NCBI GenBank assembly: GCA_022453515.1
Contig: JAJNNY010000035.1
Span: 186,001-250,000, forward strand
Direction of reading: 5' to 3'
From: Astrocystis sublimbata
Lineage: Eukaryota; Ascomycota; Sordariomycetes; Xylariales; Xylariaceae
Length of the DNA stretch: 64,000 nt
Below are positions 25,111 to 35,044 of the stretch, piece after piece. A model generated the notes under the pieces. It did no database searches. It saw only the letters and a list, made by a program, of their open reading frames with translations, and had not been told where the DNA came from. The position numbers were made by a program, and so were the translations under genes. The stretch's first letter is position 1, and each line of letters begins with the position of its first letter.

Positions 25111-26237
25111 TCACCCCCCTGACAAGTCTCCATTGCTCACAAATACCACGAGTACCGCAGCATATCTGTAGACATCTCTTGTCAGCTCTGAGGGTTCATT
25201 CGGATTCATTGTACAATATGTGAAGCAAACTCCACTCACGTTGCTGTGCCGAAAAAGACCTCAGCTCGTCGGGCATTCGTAATCAATGCAACGCTGGCCG
25301 CGAACCCCGCAGTGAACACCGTGATCAATACTAGTTTGGCTGTGGCACTCTGCACAAAGTACAAGGCAAGAATTGGACCTATGAGAAAGATGATTGCTAC
25401 TATAATCGTAATGATGTTGACCCAAAATACAACCCGGTGTTCGTCGAAGCGCCCGATTCTGGGTAATCCTTCGGTGGAAGGCTCGATCGTGGTCTGTTCA
25501 CTGTCACTATCTATCTCTCTTCGACGTTTTCGCTTCCGACCTGGAGATTTGAAAACGATGAAGGGCGCACATACTCTCGCTGCTCTCGCCTTTCTCAGGA
25601 AGTTTGAAAGAGGATCAGTTGTTGGACTCTTGAGCGCGATCAAATCACTTGCGTTTAGATATTCTCTTGCATGTCCTTCAAGGACCGGGTACCCGTCTTG
25701 AGTGAACATCTGTTTAACGGCTCGTACAACGCGCTGGCTGGGTGTTTGTAACTGCGCGATTTTACTCTGAAGTAAGAGGGCTTCGTCTGAATCGTTACTG
25801 GATAAGCATCTTGTTCTCTAACCGCGAGGGAAATAACTGACGGTATTCTTTTATTTTCGTTCTTAGCTTCAAGATGAGGCCCATTCGCTTCCTAGCTCTT
25901 ATGGAAGCCTTTATTTCCGTATCTGTCGAGTCTGAGTCTGATGACTTGGAAGTTTCGCATTGTGTGACTAGGACTTCCCATTGTATTGTCGCATTTATGG
26001 ACTCTATGTCGGGATTTCAATATCTTCTTGATCTAGCAGCCGAAGTTCTGCCTCTATGCTTAGAATTTCGCTCTGAAAGTATAGCAAGTTGAGTGCCCCT
26101 AGTTCGTCGAACTTCCGAAAGACGAGGGGCTCGCTGTCTGCATCTGAAGCTATCCATGATGCCCATCGGGAGTAACCTGCGGGCTTTGGACTCCCCGGTA
26201 TATAGTAGCTTTGTCCCAATTCAATTGAATCCGCCAT
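25111..26237 (-). pseudogene. DUF6594-domain membrane protein with frameshift
   Basis: Reads as a DUF6594 protein: MADSIELGQ..., a YSRWASWIASDAD segment, FRKFDELGALNLLYFQSEI, AELRLLDQED, then LKLRTKIKEY, EALLLQSKIAQL, QRVVRAVKQMF and a C-terminal membrane part (two or three hydrophobic helices, ending TYAAVLVVFVS). The three downstream exons fit (exon 2 to 25842, exon 3 25786-25240, exon 4 25165-25111). The first two-thirds of exon 1 and the remainder are in different frames. At about 26010, just after LLDQEDIEIP, the frame hits TAG, and coding resumes one base out of step (DIESINATIQWEVLV). No donor/acceptor pair explains the shift; a single missing base in a C run does. Function of the family is not established; it is common in filamentous fungi and predicted to be membrane-bound. 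Confidence 0.7.
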
Positions 26238-26605
26238 TAACTATCATAAGCTGTTGAGGAGTTGATGGCGACTTTTCTGGGTAGGCACATGTGGATATCA
26301 AGATCTTGACTAATGCGACCCCCGCTGATAGTGAGAAATCCGCCAAGGAAGCATTGTTCACTGCCACAAGACAAGTTCCCAGTTCAATCGGCCAATCGTG
26401 AATGGTGATGACCTGCAGGTCCGACTGCGCCACCAACCTTCCCCCTCTTCTTTTTCCCGCTTTCACCTTCTAATCTTTTCCCGCATCAAGATTTTTTCTG
26501 ATAGACGGATTATATTTATTGTTATATTCTGAATAATTCGACAAAATAACGAGTGAACCTTCGTCCCAGGAAATCACGTCAATATCAGAACATCGAACAT
26601 TCACG
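26238..26605. other. Divergent intergenic region
   Basis: 368 bp between the DUF6594 gene and the retropepsin-like gene, which face away from each other. No coding signal. Confidence 0.5.
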
Positions 26606-28450
26606 ATGGATAATGATGATCCGCCGTTTAGAGCATTCATTCGGTCGTGGGGACGCGTCATTTACTTAGACGATCGCAAGTCTGAGCGTGACGGATACAT
26701 CAAGGCGAACGGCCCTTAGAATTCGGACGGGCTTCTTGAAGAAAGCAATCGCGTAGTGAAGTGTGTATTCCAAGTTATCCTCTTCGTAAAAGTCACGATC
26801 TCCTGCAGGGTGGCTGTTATCCTATTTTATCAAGCCCAGGTCGAGCTGAAGAAAGCCTACTTTATCAACGGATTCAGGCATCCAAAAGCAAACTAATACT
26901 AACATAAAATATCAAGGGATTCTTCATTTGATACTACCCTACGTAAATTTAGTGAGAAACCTATATATCTCCGGCCATTTTTGAAACCGATCCGACCATT
27001 AAAGTTTAAACCACGGCCCAGGCAAACCGATTTCGAGTCAGATATTTGCAGCAACGAAAACTCACCGAGGTTGCCTATGCGTGCAGATAGACGTGTTCGC
27101 TCGCTACATGGCGAAAGCAATAAATCCTCAGTTCAGGAATGGCATATCGACAGCAAGATCAACGAGTGCCCGATCAGTGCACTTGCAGATACCGGTGCCA
27201 ACATCAATGCCATCTCCAAAGACGAGGCGGATAGAATCGGGCTTTTGCCAAAGCCCGGTACTGCTGGCAATACAATTCGGCTTCCTTCTGGCAGAATTTG
27301 TGCTTCGCTCGGCACCACAAGTCTCCGTTTCAACTTCAAGGGGGAGAAAAAAGTACATTTCTTAGCGTGCAATATCGTGGAGAAGTTGGAATCCGGCATG
27401 GTACTTTGCTACGAATTTTTACGCGAGACGAAGACCTTGACGGACTTCTTTAAGAACAGGATAAAGGAGGTCATGAGATTTGGTTTGCAAAGATTTTCAT
27501 TGTGTCTCCTAGACGACCATGGTTCGTGCAGTGGTGCAAGAGCACGCATGGTAGGCTTCATCAACGGTACGCGTGTCAGTGCTGTACCAGACACTGGCTC
27601 GGGCATAATGGCAGTATCGGCCTCATACGCAAAGCGACTTGGACTCAAAGTCGATACAAACCATACGACACACGTCGCCTTCGCAGATGGCAGTTCTGCC
27701 ATGACAAGCGGCACAGTCGAAGCAGCATGGAATTTTCTGCCACCTCAAACGCAGACCGAGGGCCCATGGGACCATGATTGGGACTACCAATGGCACGTCA
27801 TCGAAGATCTCCCGGCTGATGCCATTCTTAGTCTCGAGTTCATCAAACAACACAATGTCTTCAGTCGGCACGAGCACGCTTTCGTGAGCAGTTCCCCACG
27901 CTCAAAGCTCGCCGAAATATTTGGTATACACGAACTTCCCGGGGGTAACGAGGAACTCAGCAACTTAGCAGCCCAGTTTGAGACCGATCGTGAGTAAAGC
28001 CACAGGTTGACCTCCTACGAAAAGGTCCCCTAAGTTGACACATGATGCAGTCACCTCGCCAGACCCTTTCACCTACAATATGCTAGTACGCGAAAACGCT
28101 CGGCGATGTGAAATCCAGGTAAAGATCTTTACCTTGATTGCTACGTTATAATATGACTTGACTGACATCACATCTTCGAATAGAGGAAGATTTGCGACCT
28201 CCCACCCGACACTCGAGCAGCCATGCACGACCGCGAACAGAAAAGAATCGAGGCTTGGGAGCGGATACATCATGCCAAACAGACCGGTGATGCCGATTGG
28301 TCTCGATTACGCGACGAATACTTGTCGAGCCTGCCGAGACCCGCCCAATTTATTCGACCTCAAGCCTCAGCAGCTCTGATAAATACCATGTTGAACGGCC
28401 AGAGTACGAAGTCGAATAAGTTCTGGCGTTGGCTGCCACGGAGGAAGTAG
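26606..28450 (+). pseudogene. Tandem retropepsin-like protein gene with three nonsense codons
   Basis: The best model starts at ATG 26606 (MDNDDPPFRAFIRSWGRV...) and has exons 26606-26760, 26809-27989, 28051-28118 and 28184-28450, all phase-compatible. Codons at 26717 (TAG), 26894 (TAA) and 26900 (TAA) interrupt the N-terminal part in frame. From 26903 the frame is open to the end, first ATG at 27077. The body has two aspartic-protease-like units: ALADTGANINAIS with a distal GMVLCYEFL, and AVPDTGSGIMAVS with a distal AILSLEFIKQHN. Each has the DTG active-site triad, so both lobes of a fused dimer may be present. No reverse transcriptase or integrase lies nearby, so this is not a retrotransposon but a fungal multicopy family of unknown role. 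The charged C-terminus (REQKRIEAWERI) is helical. The downstream part could still be expressed from 27077. Confidence 0.65.
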
Positions 28451-29064
28451 GTGATTGGTAAACATCAAGATGCATCTCTCAAAGTTAAATGCCTAGGCAA
28501 TGGTAATGTTAGCGTTGGTTATAGGTTATGAACGTCTTTTATGTTTGGAGTTCCGAAAGATACCCCTATGTCAGTTTGGATTCGATATATTTAGATATGG
28601 AATGATACCCCTCGTTTCACGGCACTGCTTAATCCCAACAGTCTCTGTTTCTCTCCCACCTTCATCCCACTTTTAGGTAAGAATACAGACTATTCTGCCC
28701 TCTCTCTCGCAGCCCTGACGCCTGTGACAAACGATAAACTTGATTTTAATCAAAGCAAGGAGAAGTGAATCTATTATTATGGATTAAGATGCGGTAACAG
28801 CTTCCACATTAGTAGCAGGGTGAGAATGAGGCATGTGATCCCGCCAGTTTGTTATGGTTGGTTGCGGGGGCGGGATGGCGGGGTAATGAGGAAGGGGCAC
28901 CATTAGGCGGGACAAGGGGCATTGCTAGGACTGTCATCAACAGAAATCCTCTGGCCCTCCGTGGTACCCCTGAGATTGAACAGGGCGTAATTAGCGCATC
29001 TTGAGATACTATTTTGTATACTAGCATCTTCTGTTTAGTGGCATTGGTATTGCACATTCTCATC
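28451..29064. other. Intergenic, no gene recognised
   Basis: 614 bp, with G-rich tracts around 28850-28920. No coding signal. Confidence 0.5.
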
Positions 29065-29738
29065 ATGTCTAAGCTGCCAATAGGCATCAAAGCGCCGGAG
29101 TCGCAGCCACATCCTCCTCACCAACGTCTAGGCCGCAAGCTCTTTATTCAGATGTCGGGCGCTCCGGGCTCAGGCAAGACCACGACGGCGCATCTGCTAG
29201 CCCCCCGGATCGATGCCGTCGTCATCCCGCATGACAACATCAAGTCTCTTCTCATAGAGTCAGGGTCTCCTTTGGCGAGGCAAGCAAGATGGCGTACGGT
29301 CTTGACTGGGTGCTGGCTGAGAACGCCATGATTCAGGGACTGAGCGTTATCGTCGACACCCCCTGTCTCTACCCGCAGATCCTGGTTCAAGGCGACGCGC
29401 TGGCCCGGAAGCACGGGTGTATGTACTGCTATGTCGAGCTTCACGCCGACTCGGATGACTTGGGCCTGGCCATGCTGGACGAGCGTCTCCGCGCACGTGT
29501 TGATCCGTTGAGGGTCCAGCGCACTACTATCGACGAGGCGCCTAGAGATGCCGACACGCCTGGCAGCGGGGCCGACGCCAAGGATGCTTCGAGAGAGCGA
29601 TTCCGCGCCATGGTTGCTAATCCGTGCCGGCCGGCTTCCAATCCTATTGTTGTTGATGCATGCAGCAGCCTTGATGAGCGTGTTGATTTCATTTTGGGAC
29701 AGATTTCTGCCATGATGAGTGATGAAGCAGATAGGTAG
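29065..29738 (+). pseudogene. P-loop kinase-like protein with frameshift
   Basis: An ATG at 29065 opens MSKLPIGIKAPES... leading to a Walker A loop, MSGAPGSGKTTTA, at residues 30-42. The sequence VVIPHDNIKSLLIESGSP follows. At about 29270 the frame runs out of step: the continuation, FGEASKMAYGLDWVLAEN, VIVDTPCLYPQILVQGDALA, CYVEL, LRARVDPLRVQRT and NPCRPASNPIVVDA, is one base off and runs to the stop at 29738. With one base restored the product would be about 224 residues, normal for the fungal AAA/zeta-toxin-fold ATP-binding kinases of this type, which are intronless. I see no intron that could repair the frame. The substrate of the family is unknown. Either a single-base deletion or an assembly error is possible. 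Confidence 0.7.
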
Positions 29739-30721
29739 GCACTAGGGTAGTTTTCTGTAGTTCACCTTCAGGAAGCGTGACCACCTCCTGGCTGAAGCTT
29801 TCACCACAATTGAGCGGCCGCAAGTTCATTCAGATTGTTACGTCGGCCAAATGCAACCTGGATCGAAACTGTGAGGAGATTGGAAGTACTTGATATAAGC
29901 ATACGATGCAATGCAGCCCATCTGCCGTAATATGTATAGGTAAGGTAAGGTATGTGATCCTCCATCGCACCAGGGTTTGCTTCCGTACCACGTATATAAG
30001 TGTGCGGAACCATTCTCCGGACTATACCCCTTCTAGGACTATCGCAAATGACGAACAAAACGTTGTATGCATTTTGGGCGCGATGCGGTGAGACGTGGCG
30101 CTAACCGGCCCATCGCAATCAACCGGATTAGAACGCGTTCATCACTCCGTTTGGCAGTCAGCGAGAAGACCGGACACTGGAAGGCGCGTACACATACTTC
30201 ACTATTGTGCATCTGGCCAGATAGATAACGCACCGGAGGCCGGCGCTTACGAAGTGCATCACATTATGTCCGAGGCTTGGCCCGCCTTCTATGCCGTCTC
30301 GCAGCCGTTGTGGGACTGTCGGACCGACCCGACTGCATGAGATATTACATGAGCCCTGAAGGATTAGAGGGAGGGATTTTCATAGATCTTTGATGTAACC
30401 CGTCGCCTCTCATCCCCCCGGTGAGGGTTTCCCGTGTCATCGTGCAGCCACATTTGTGACGTTAAAATTTTCAAAATAGTCGTATCCAATCAAGCAAGTC
30501 ATCACAATCTTGCCCAATCCTTGGTCTAGGGAGTCATGTAAACACCCCCAAATGACTAGCTGCTGTAGAGGACGAAATTCGTCCCCAAAAAGAACGCAGG
30601 GCAAGCTGAACGAATAGACCTAACTCGACCAGCTAAGCGTCCCTAGCATCTCAGTTGCAAGCTAGATAGTTCCTCCTGATCTGTAGATGACGCGCCTTTA
30701 GAGCCGCTTCTATATATCTAC
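29739..30721. other. Intergenic, no gene recognised
   Basis: 983 bp between a plus-strand and a minus-strand gene end. Short frames only, no recognisable domain. Confidence 0.5.
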
Positions 30722-32533
30722 CTATGCAATGGGAGCATAATAACTGAACTTTCCGAGCGGGTCGTACTTTTTCTTCAGGGCTTTCAACCTGTCCTGACGC
30801 CATGTATCATGCCCGTACCAGCTCTCCAGCGTCTCATCGCCAAAGGCATAGTTGACGTACGCAAGCTGCTCCGTCTGTCCACTGCCGTCGTGCAGTATCT
30901 GACGCATACGCCTGCCTAGATCTGTAGCAATCTCGCCGATTTCGGGCGTGGCAGGTGAAGGGGCATAAATTATGAACGGGGAAGCAAGCAGGTTGCTGGC
31001 TCTATAAGGAACCGCGGTTTGATCGCTAGGAACAGCCTTTACGCCCTCGACCGGATACCCTTCGAACAAAATCGTTGAGCCATTCAGGGCTGGCGTCTGA
31101 TGCGTAGTCGATGCGAAAAGATCATAAACCTTCTTTTGTGCTGAGAGGTCATATGATTGAAGTTCGACAGGGAAATGAGAATTTACAAGTCCGATCTTTT
31201 GACATGGAGGCGACGTGAGTGTACCGCCAAGCCAGCCATTCAGGTCGCGATAGCTTCCGCTACTAGCAGTTGTAGATATAGGCCCAAGGTTATGGAACGG
31301 CGCCGTGTAAGCTGAGTCGACGGCCTTAACTCCTTCCTGGAGCACAAATAAACGTATGATTGGCTATTAAGGAGTTAATCCAAAGTTCAGAGAAGGCATA
31401 GAGACTCACGACCTCACCTTATCAGGGTCAATATCTGGAATATTTAGAAACATAGAGTAGCTCATTATGTCCACTGGTGGAGAGCCGTTGTTCAGATGGT
31501 ATTTGTTGATTGAATCGTATACGTTCTCGACCTGGTCCCCTTTAAAGATGAAGCTCTCGTATGCCCAATCCGGATATTGGATGTCGTAGATCTTTGATGT
31601 TACAGATGTAACGATGCCAAAGTTATGACCGGCACCCTGAACAGCCCACCAGAGGTCGGATTTCTCATCTATTGTGTGTAGCTTGCCATCTGCAAGCACA
31701 ATGTTCATAGAGACAAACTGATCCGAAACAAGTCCGTAACGCCCTTGAAGGAAGCCGTGACCACCTCCGAGGCCAGGTCCGAGAACGCCCACGCACTCAC
31801 ATATACCAGTCACTAATATTCGATCAGCTGCCTTCTTTTAACAAGACCAGAAAGAGCAGAACGGATATATAGAGATTCATCATTCAAATTCACGATATGT
31901 GAGGTGAGGTGAAAAGTCGCACGTCATATAACCATATCCCTGGTCCTGTGCGGTGTTTGTAGTCACCGAGTGACTCAGTGTGCTCCGAAAAAAGTTGAAA
32001 GGGCGTACCTGTCTGTTTTCCCTGAGCCCAAAGTGAATCTGTGACTGTTTTACTTAACGTTCCGCCACCTATCGTAGCGGTACTTCCATCAGCAGCTATC
32101 TCAACGCTACTCAGTCGGTTCAGCCATATCTCAATTCCACCTTGGAAACTTCCAAGGGTAGTAATTGACCCATGGCCACTGCTAACCGTTAAGTAGGGGA
32201 TTTCATGTGCGTTGGCATATTTGACCTAGACTCTCGTCAGGTACGTAATACTTAGTTTGGCTCAAAGGATTCAATTACAGTCTCAGCCACGTCGCTCTCG
32301 ACGCTAGGAACGACGACTATGTTAATTGATGGCGCGCTCAGTGCAGACCAGCGATTTGTTGCTTGAGAAAACTCGGTTGATCCGGGGAGGAATATCTGGG
32401 CCTTTGCTGAAAGTGTGCCACGAAGCTCAGCGGAGATGTCGCGCTGAGGACAGATGCCCCAGGAATCGTTGGAGGCAAGATTTCGACAGATAGATGACAC
32501 ACCCCATGCGAGTACGGCTGTTGCTAATTCCAT
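30722..32533 (-). CDS. FAD-linked oxidase, berberine-bridge-enzyme type
   Basis: Four exons (32533-32279, 32225-32009, 31812-31418, 31336-30722) fit in phase and encode 493 residues. FAD_binding_4 domain: IVVVPSVESDVAETVKYA, YLTVSSGHGSITTL with His103 in the place of the 8alpha-histidyl FAD link, and IGGGTLSKTVTDSL. GICECVGVLGPGLGGGHGFL follows, with Cys162/Cys164 near the position used for the second, 6-S-cysteinyl link. The BBE domain closes the protein with LAYVNYAFGDE, SWYG, RLKALKKKYDPLGKFSYY. The N-terminus (MELATAVLAWGVSS...) is hydrophobic and may be a weak signal peptide. Such enzymes oxidise alcohols, sugars or secondary metabolites using oxygen; the substrate here is unknown. The gene is intact although it sits among damaged loci. 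Confidence 0.88.
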
Positions 32534-32752
32534 ACCGAGAAAATTGACATAACAGAAAGTCGTCTATGCGATTTAATCAAACAAGGGATAAAGATGAACA
32601 TTCGCCGTAGATATCGAGGCGGCTTGCAGTCACGAAACAGAAGCGCTAACGAGATACCAAGCGATTGTGGGTTGGGGTATCGAAGTTCTTATCTACATCA
32701 GTAGGAAAAGCGCAGAATTCAGCACTTACAGATGCTGATAGCTATAGGCAGT

Positions 32753-32764
32753 GCTTATATAAGC
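32753..32764 (-). promoter_or_regulatory. Candidate TATA box of the BBE oxidase gene
   Basis: The palindrome GCTTATATAAGC contains TTATATAA and lies about 220 bp upstream of the BBE start codon. Distance is within the fungal range. No transcript data. Confidence 0.3.
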
Positions 32765-32938
32765 ATCATATGCTTTATAAATGTTGACAACAAACTCCCT
32801 AGGTAGGTACTTTGTATAGATTGTGGAGTCTTGGCATGAACTTATAAGCATATACGCGGCGCGTACATCTCGTATATGCAAGCTTACAATTAAGCGACAT
32901 GTATGCGCCCTTTGCACACAGCGCGCCTGAGGCCTTAG

Positions 32939-32983
32939 GCTTCCGTAGCTTCCGCAGCTTCTGCGGCTTCTATAGCTTTAATA
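32939..32983. repeat. Degenerate 9-bp tandem repeat, five units
   Basis: Units GCTTCCGTA, GCTTCCGCA, GCTTCTGCG, GCTTCTATA and GCTTTAATA follow each other without gaps. Divergence grows to the right, mostly C-to-T or G-to-A changes. Confidence 0.6.
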
Positions 32984-33922
32984 GGCTATTACATAGCCGT
33001 AAATATCATAATAATCGGATTTACAAAGAGAACTAAAGTCCCTTAAATTGTTACAAGTGAACCAGAAATCAACATAAGTGAGAACCTTCCCCCTACTTTT
33101 CTGTCTGACTGCTAGTACCGGACCTACTTCTTGACTCGAACGCATCATATTCCCACGCGTGTTGTTCGGTGAGCTTGCGATTATTCCAGGCGCCTTTTGA
33201 TCAGAAAGTAGCATTATGATACTCCAGCTATCAACGAGCGATCGCTGCTGTCAAGATATTCAACGATATAGACCAAAACATTTCTTCTAGCTTATTCGTC
33301 AATTCACAACGGCAATCAAAAACAATAGACTTACATTCTGTTTCTTAGATATTAATTCATATGAAGGTGGTTGCCAAGGGTTGCATTGTTCATCTAGTCT
33401 GATAGTAGGATCTCTGCCAAGATACGAAAATCCGCCAACCGTCGCCAAGCGCAAGCCGATGACCATCAAGGTTCTCATCAACCCTCAACAGATGGCGATG
33501 TGAATATTTCTCGCGTGGTTCGATATATACCAACTTTCTGCTGTGTGGGCTATGTGTAAGATCATAAGATCCAGTACAAGCCCATTGGAAGAAGTCGCTT
33601 GGCATATTTCCCGATGGCCAACCACGAGACTACCTGGTGCTGGGGCTACTGGTCCATCGCGGACGGCTTCGTCGCCTTCAGGTCTCATTCGACTTTATCG
33701 CTGCAAAATCTTTCTTGCCAAGTGCATCGCTCAATACCAAGACAGCAATGGTGCATCCTGTAGTGTAAAAGTTGGACATCGCCTGTACTGCTCGAGGTAG
33801 AGCGCAATGCGAAAATGTCTATAAATTTCTAGGGGTCCGCCTCAGGTCAATATTTTGCGACTGACTCTGTTGTTATCGTTCAATCCCAAAGTTTCTTGTG
33901 ACGAAAACCTCCAATCAACAAA

Positions 33923-34559
33923 ATGCGACGCGAATCTTTGGCTTTCCTTGCGCTTTTCGCCGCATCCTCGGCTCTAGCTCAGACATTGCCTCCGTCTCCA
34001 ACCGCATCAATTGGCTGTGAGCCTCATGGAGACCACTGGTGAGATGACTCCTTCACCCTCAAACCCATTCAACCAAGCTGGATCTAAAACATAGTCCTAA
34101 TCTAGGCATTGTGATGGTCCTGCTACCGCTACTGCTGCCACTTCGCTAGCAGCCACGTCCTCGGCCCTCGACATGAACTTGCCCCCAAGCCCGACTGAGT
34201 CAGTGGGATGCCACCCTCATGGCGACCACTGGCATTGCGATGGTCCTGTAACTAAGACGTCGAGCTCTCCTGCGACCGAGACGACACATGATCATGACGA
34301 CGATGACGACGACCATCATGATGCAGAAGGCAGCGGTACCCTCCCTCCGAGCCCTACTGAGTCTGTCGGATGCCACTCACACGGCGATCACTGGCACTGT
34401 GATGGCCCTGCTATTACATCGAGCACTGTTTCGCCATCTGACTCTGCTTCAACCTCGGCTACTACCCCTGTGCCTACTACAGGTGGTGGTGATAGACTTC
34501 CTTTCAACGGAGCTATCTTTGGTGGAAGTTTGATGCTAGCCCTTGCCTTGGGATCATAG
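33923..34559 (+). CDS. Secreted, probably GPI-anchored protein with three HGDHWHC repeats
   Basis: Exons 33923-34038 and 34106-34559 join inside a Trp codon and encode 189 residues. A signal peptide of about 20 residues (MRRESLAFLALFAASSALAQ) is followed by three copies of a 23-24 residue unit, LPPSPT[AE]S[IV]GCx[PS]HGDHWHCDGP, at about 21-44, 62-86 and 115-138. They are separated by Ser/Thr-rich linkers, one with a run of Asp and His (HDHDDDDDDHHD). The protein ends in a Ser/Thr linker and a hydrophobic tail (GAIFGGSLMLALALGS), the pattern of a GPI signal. Each unit offers two Cys and three His, so metal binding at the cell surface is the obvious guess, but it is inference. The intron splits the first repeat at its Trp, which fixes the splice. 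Confidence 0.85.
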
Positions 34560-35044
34560 TAAAGGTGGCTTGGGGCCCTTCTCATTGACAGAGCAATAGC
34601 CGGCCGCAAATGCACACCCGGAAAAAGGGGGAGGGAGGCTGGTGCTAGACTCCAATTTGATTCTTACATTGCGAAAAAAAGAATCATAATTCATTACTTA
34701 TGATCATCATCGAAATCACCTTACTTACAGTAAAGTCAATTGATCGTGCTTCCCATGAGTGATTGCGCACTGCCTCACATAACAGGTCATCATCACCCCG
34801 TGTAGCAGTAACGATCTCAACAACAACTCAAATAGAAATGCGTATTATCGCGGATTCCATAGCCCAATTCAATTCACGATTGCGCTGCTTGCATGAATTT
34901 CGTCCGCTTTTTGCTTAATTGATCTTCGCAATCCTTTTTTCCCCCCAAACGTGCAGGACAGCGAATCGCAGTTCAGTCCACATAGCCTTCCCTTGGTCAA
35001 ACTGACTAATCGGTATGCCCATCTAAGCACTTCTATCTTTAGAC
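34560..35044. other. Intergenic, no gene recognised
   Basis: 485 bp, AT-rich, probably 3' UTR and spacer before the HET relic. Confidence 0.5.

Larger units (their letters stand above)
32534..33922. other. Divergent intergenic region, BBE oxidase / Cys-His repeat gene
   Basis: 1.39 kb without a supported gene. It holds a TATA-like palindrome (about 32753-32764) 220 bp upstream of the BBE start, and a degenerate 9-bp tandem repeat at 32939-32983. A short phrase, CATCAAGGTTCTCATCA, at about 33465 recurs in variant form near 37655-37690. Confidence 0.45.

Noticed and set aside
26606..28450. LTR-retrotransposon interpretation of the DTG motifs
   Set aside because: Two fused protease-like units, host-type introns, and no reverse transcriptase, RNase H, integrase or LTR nearby.
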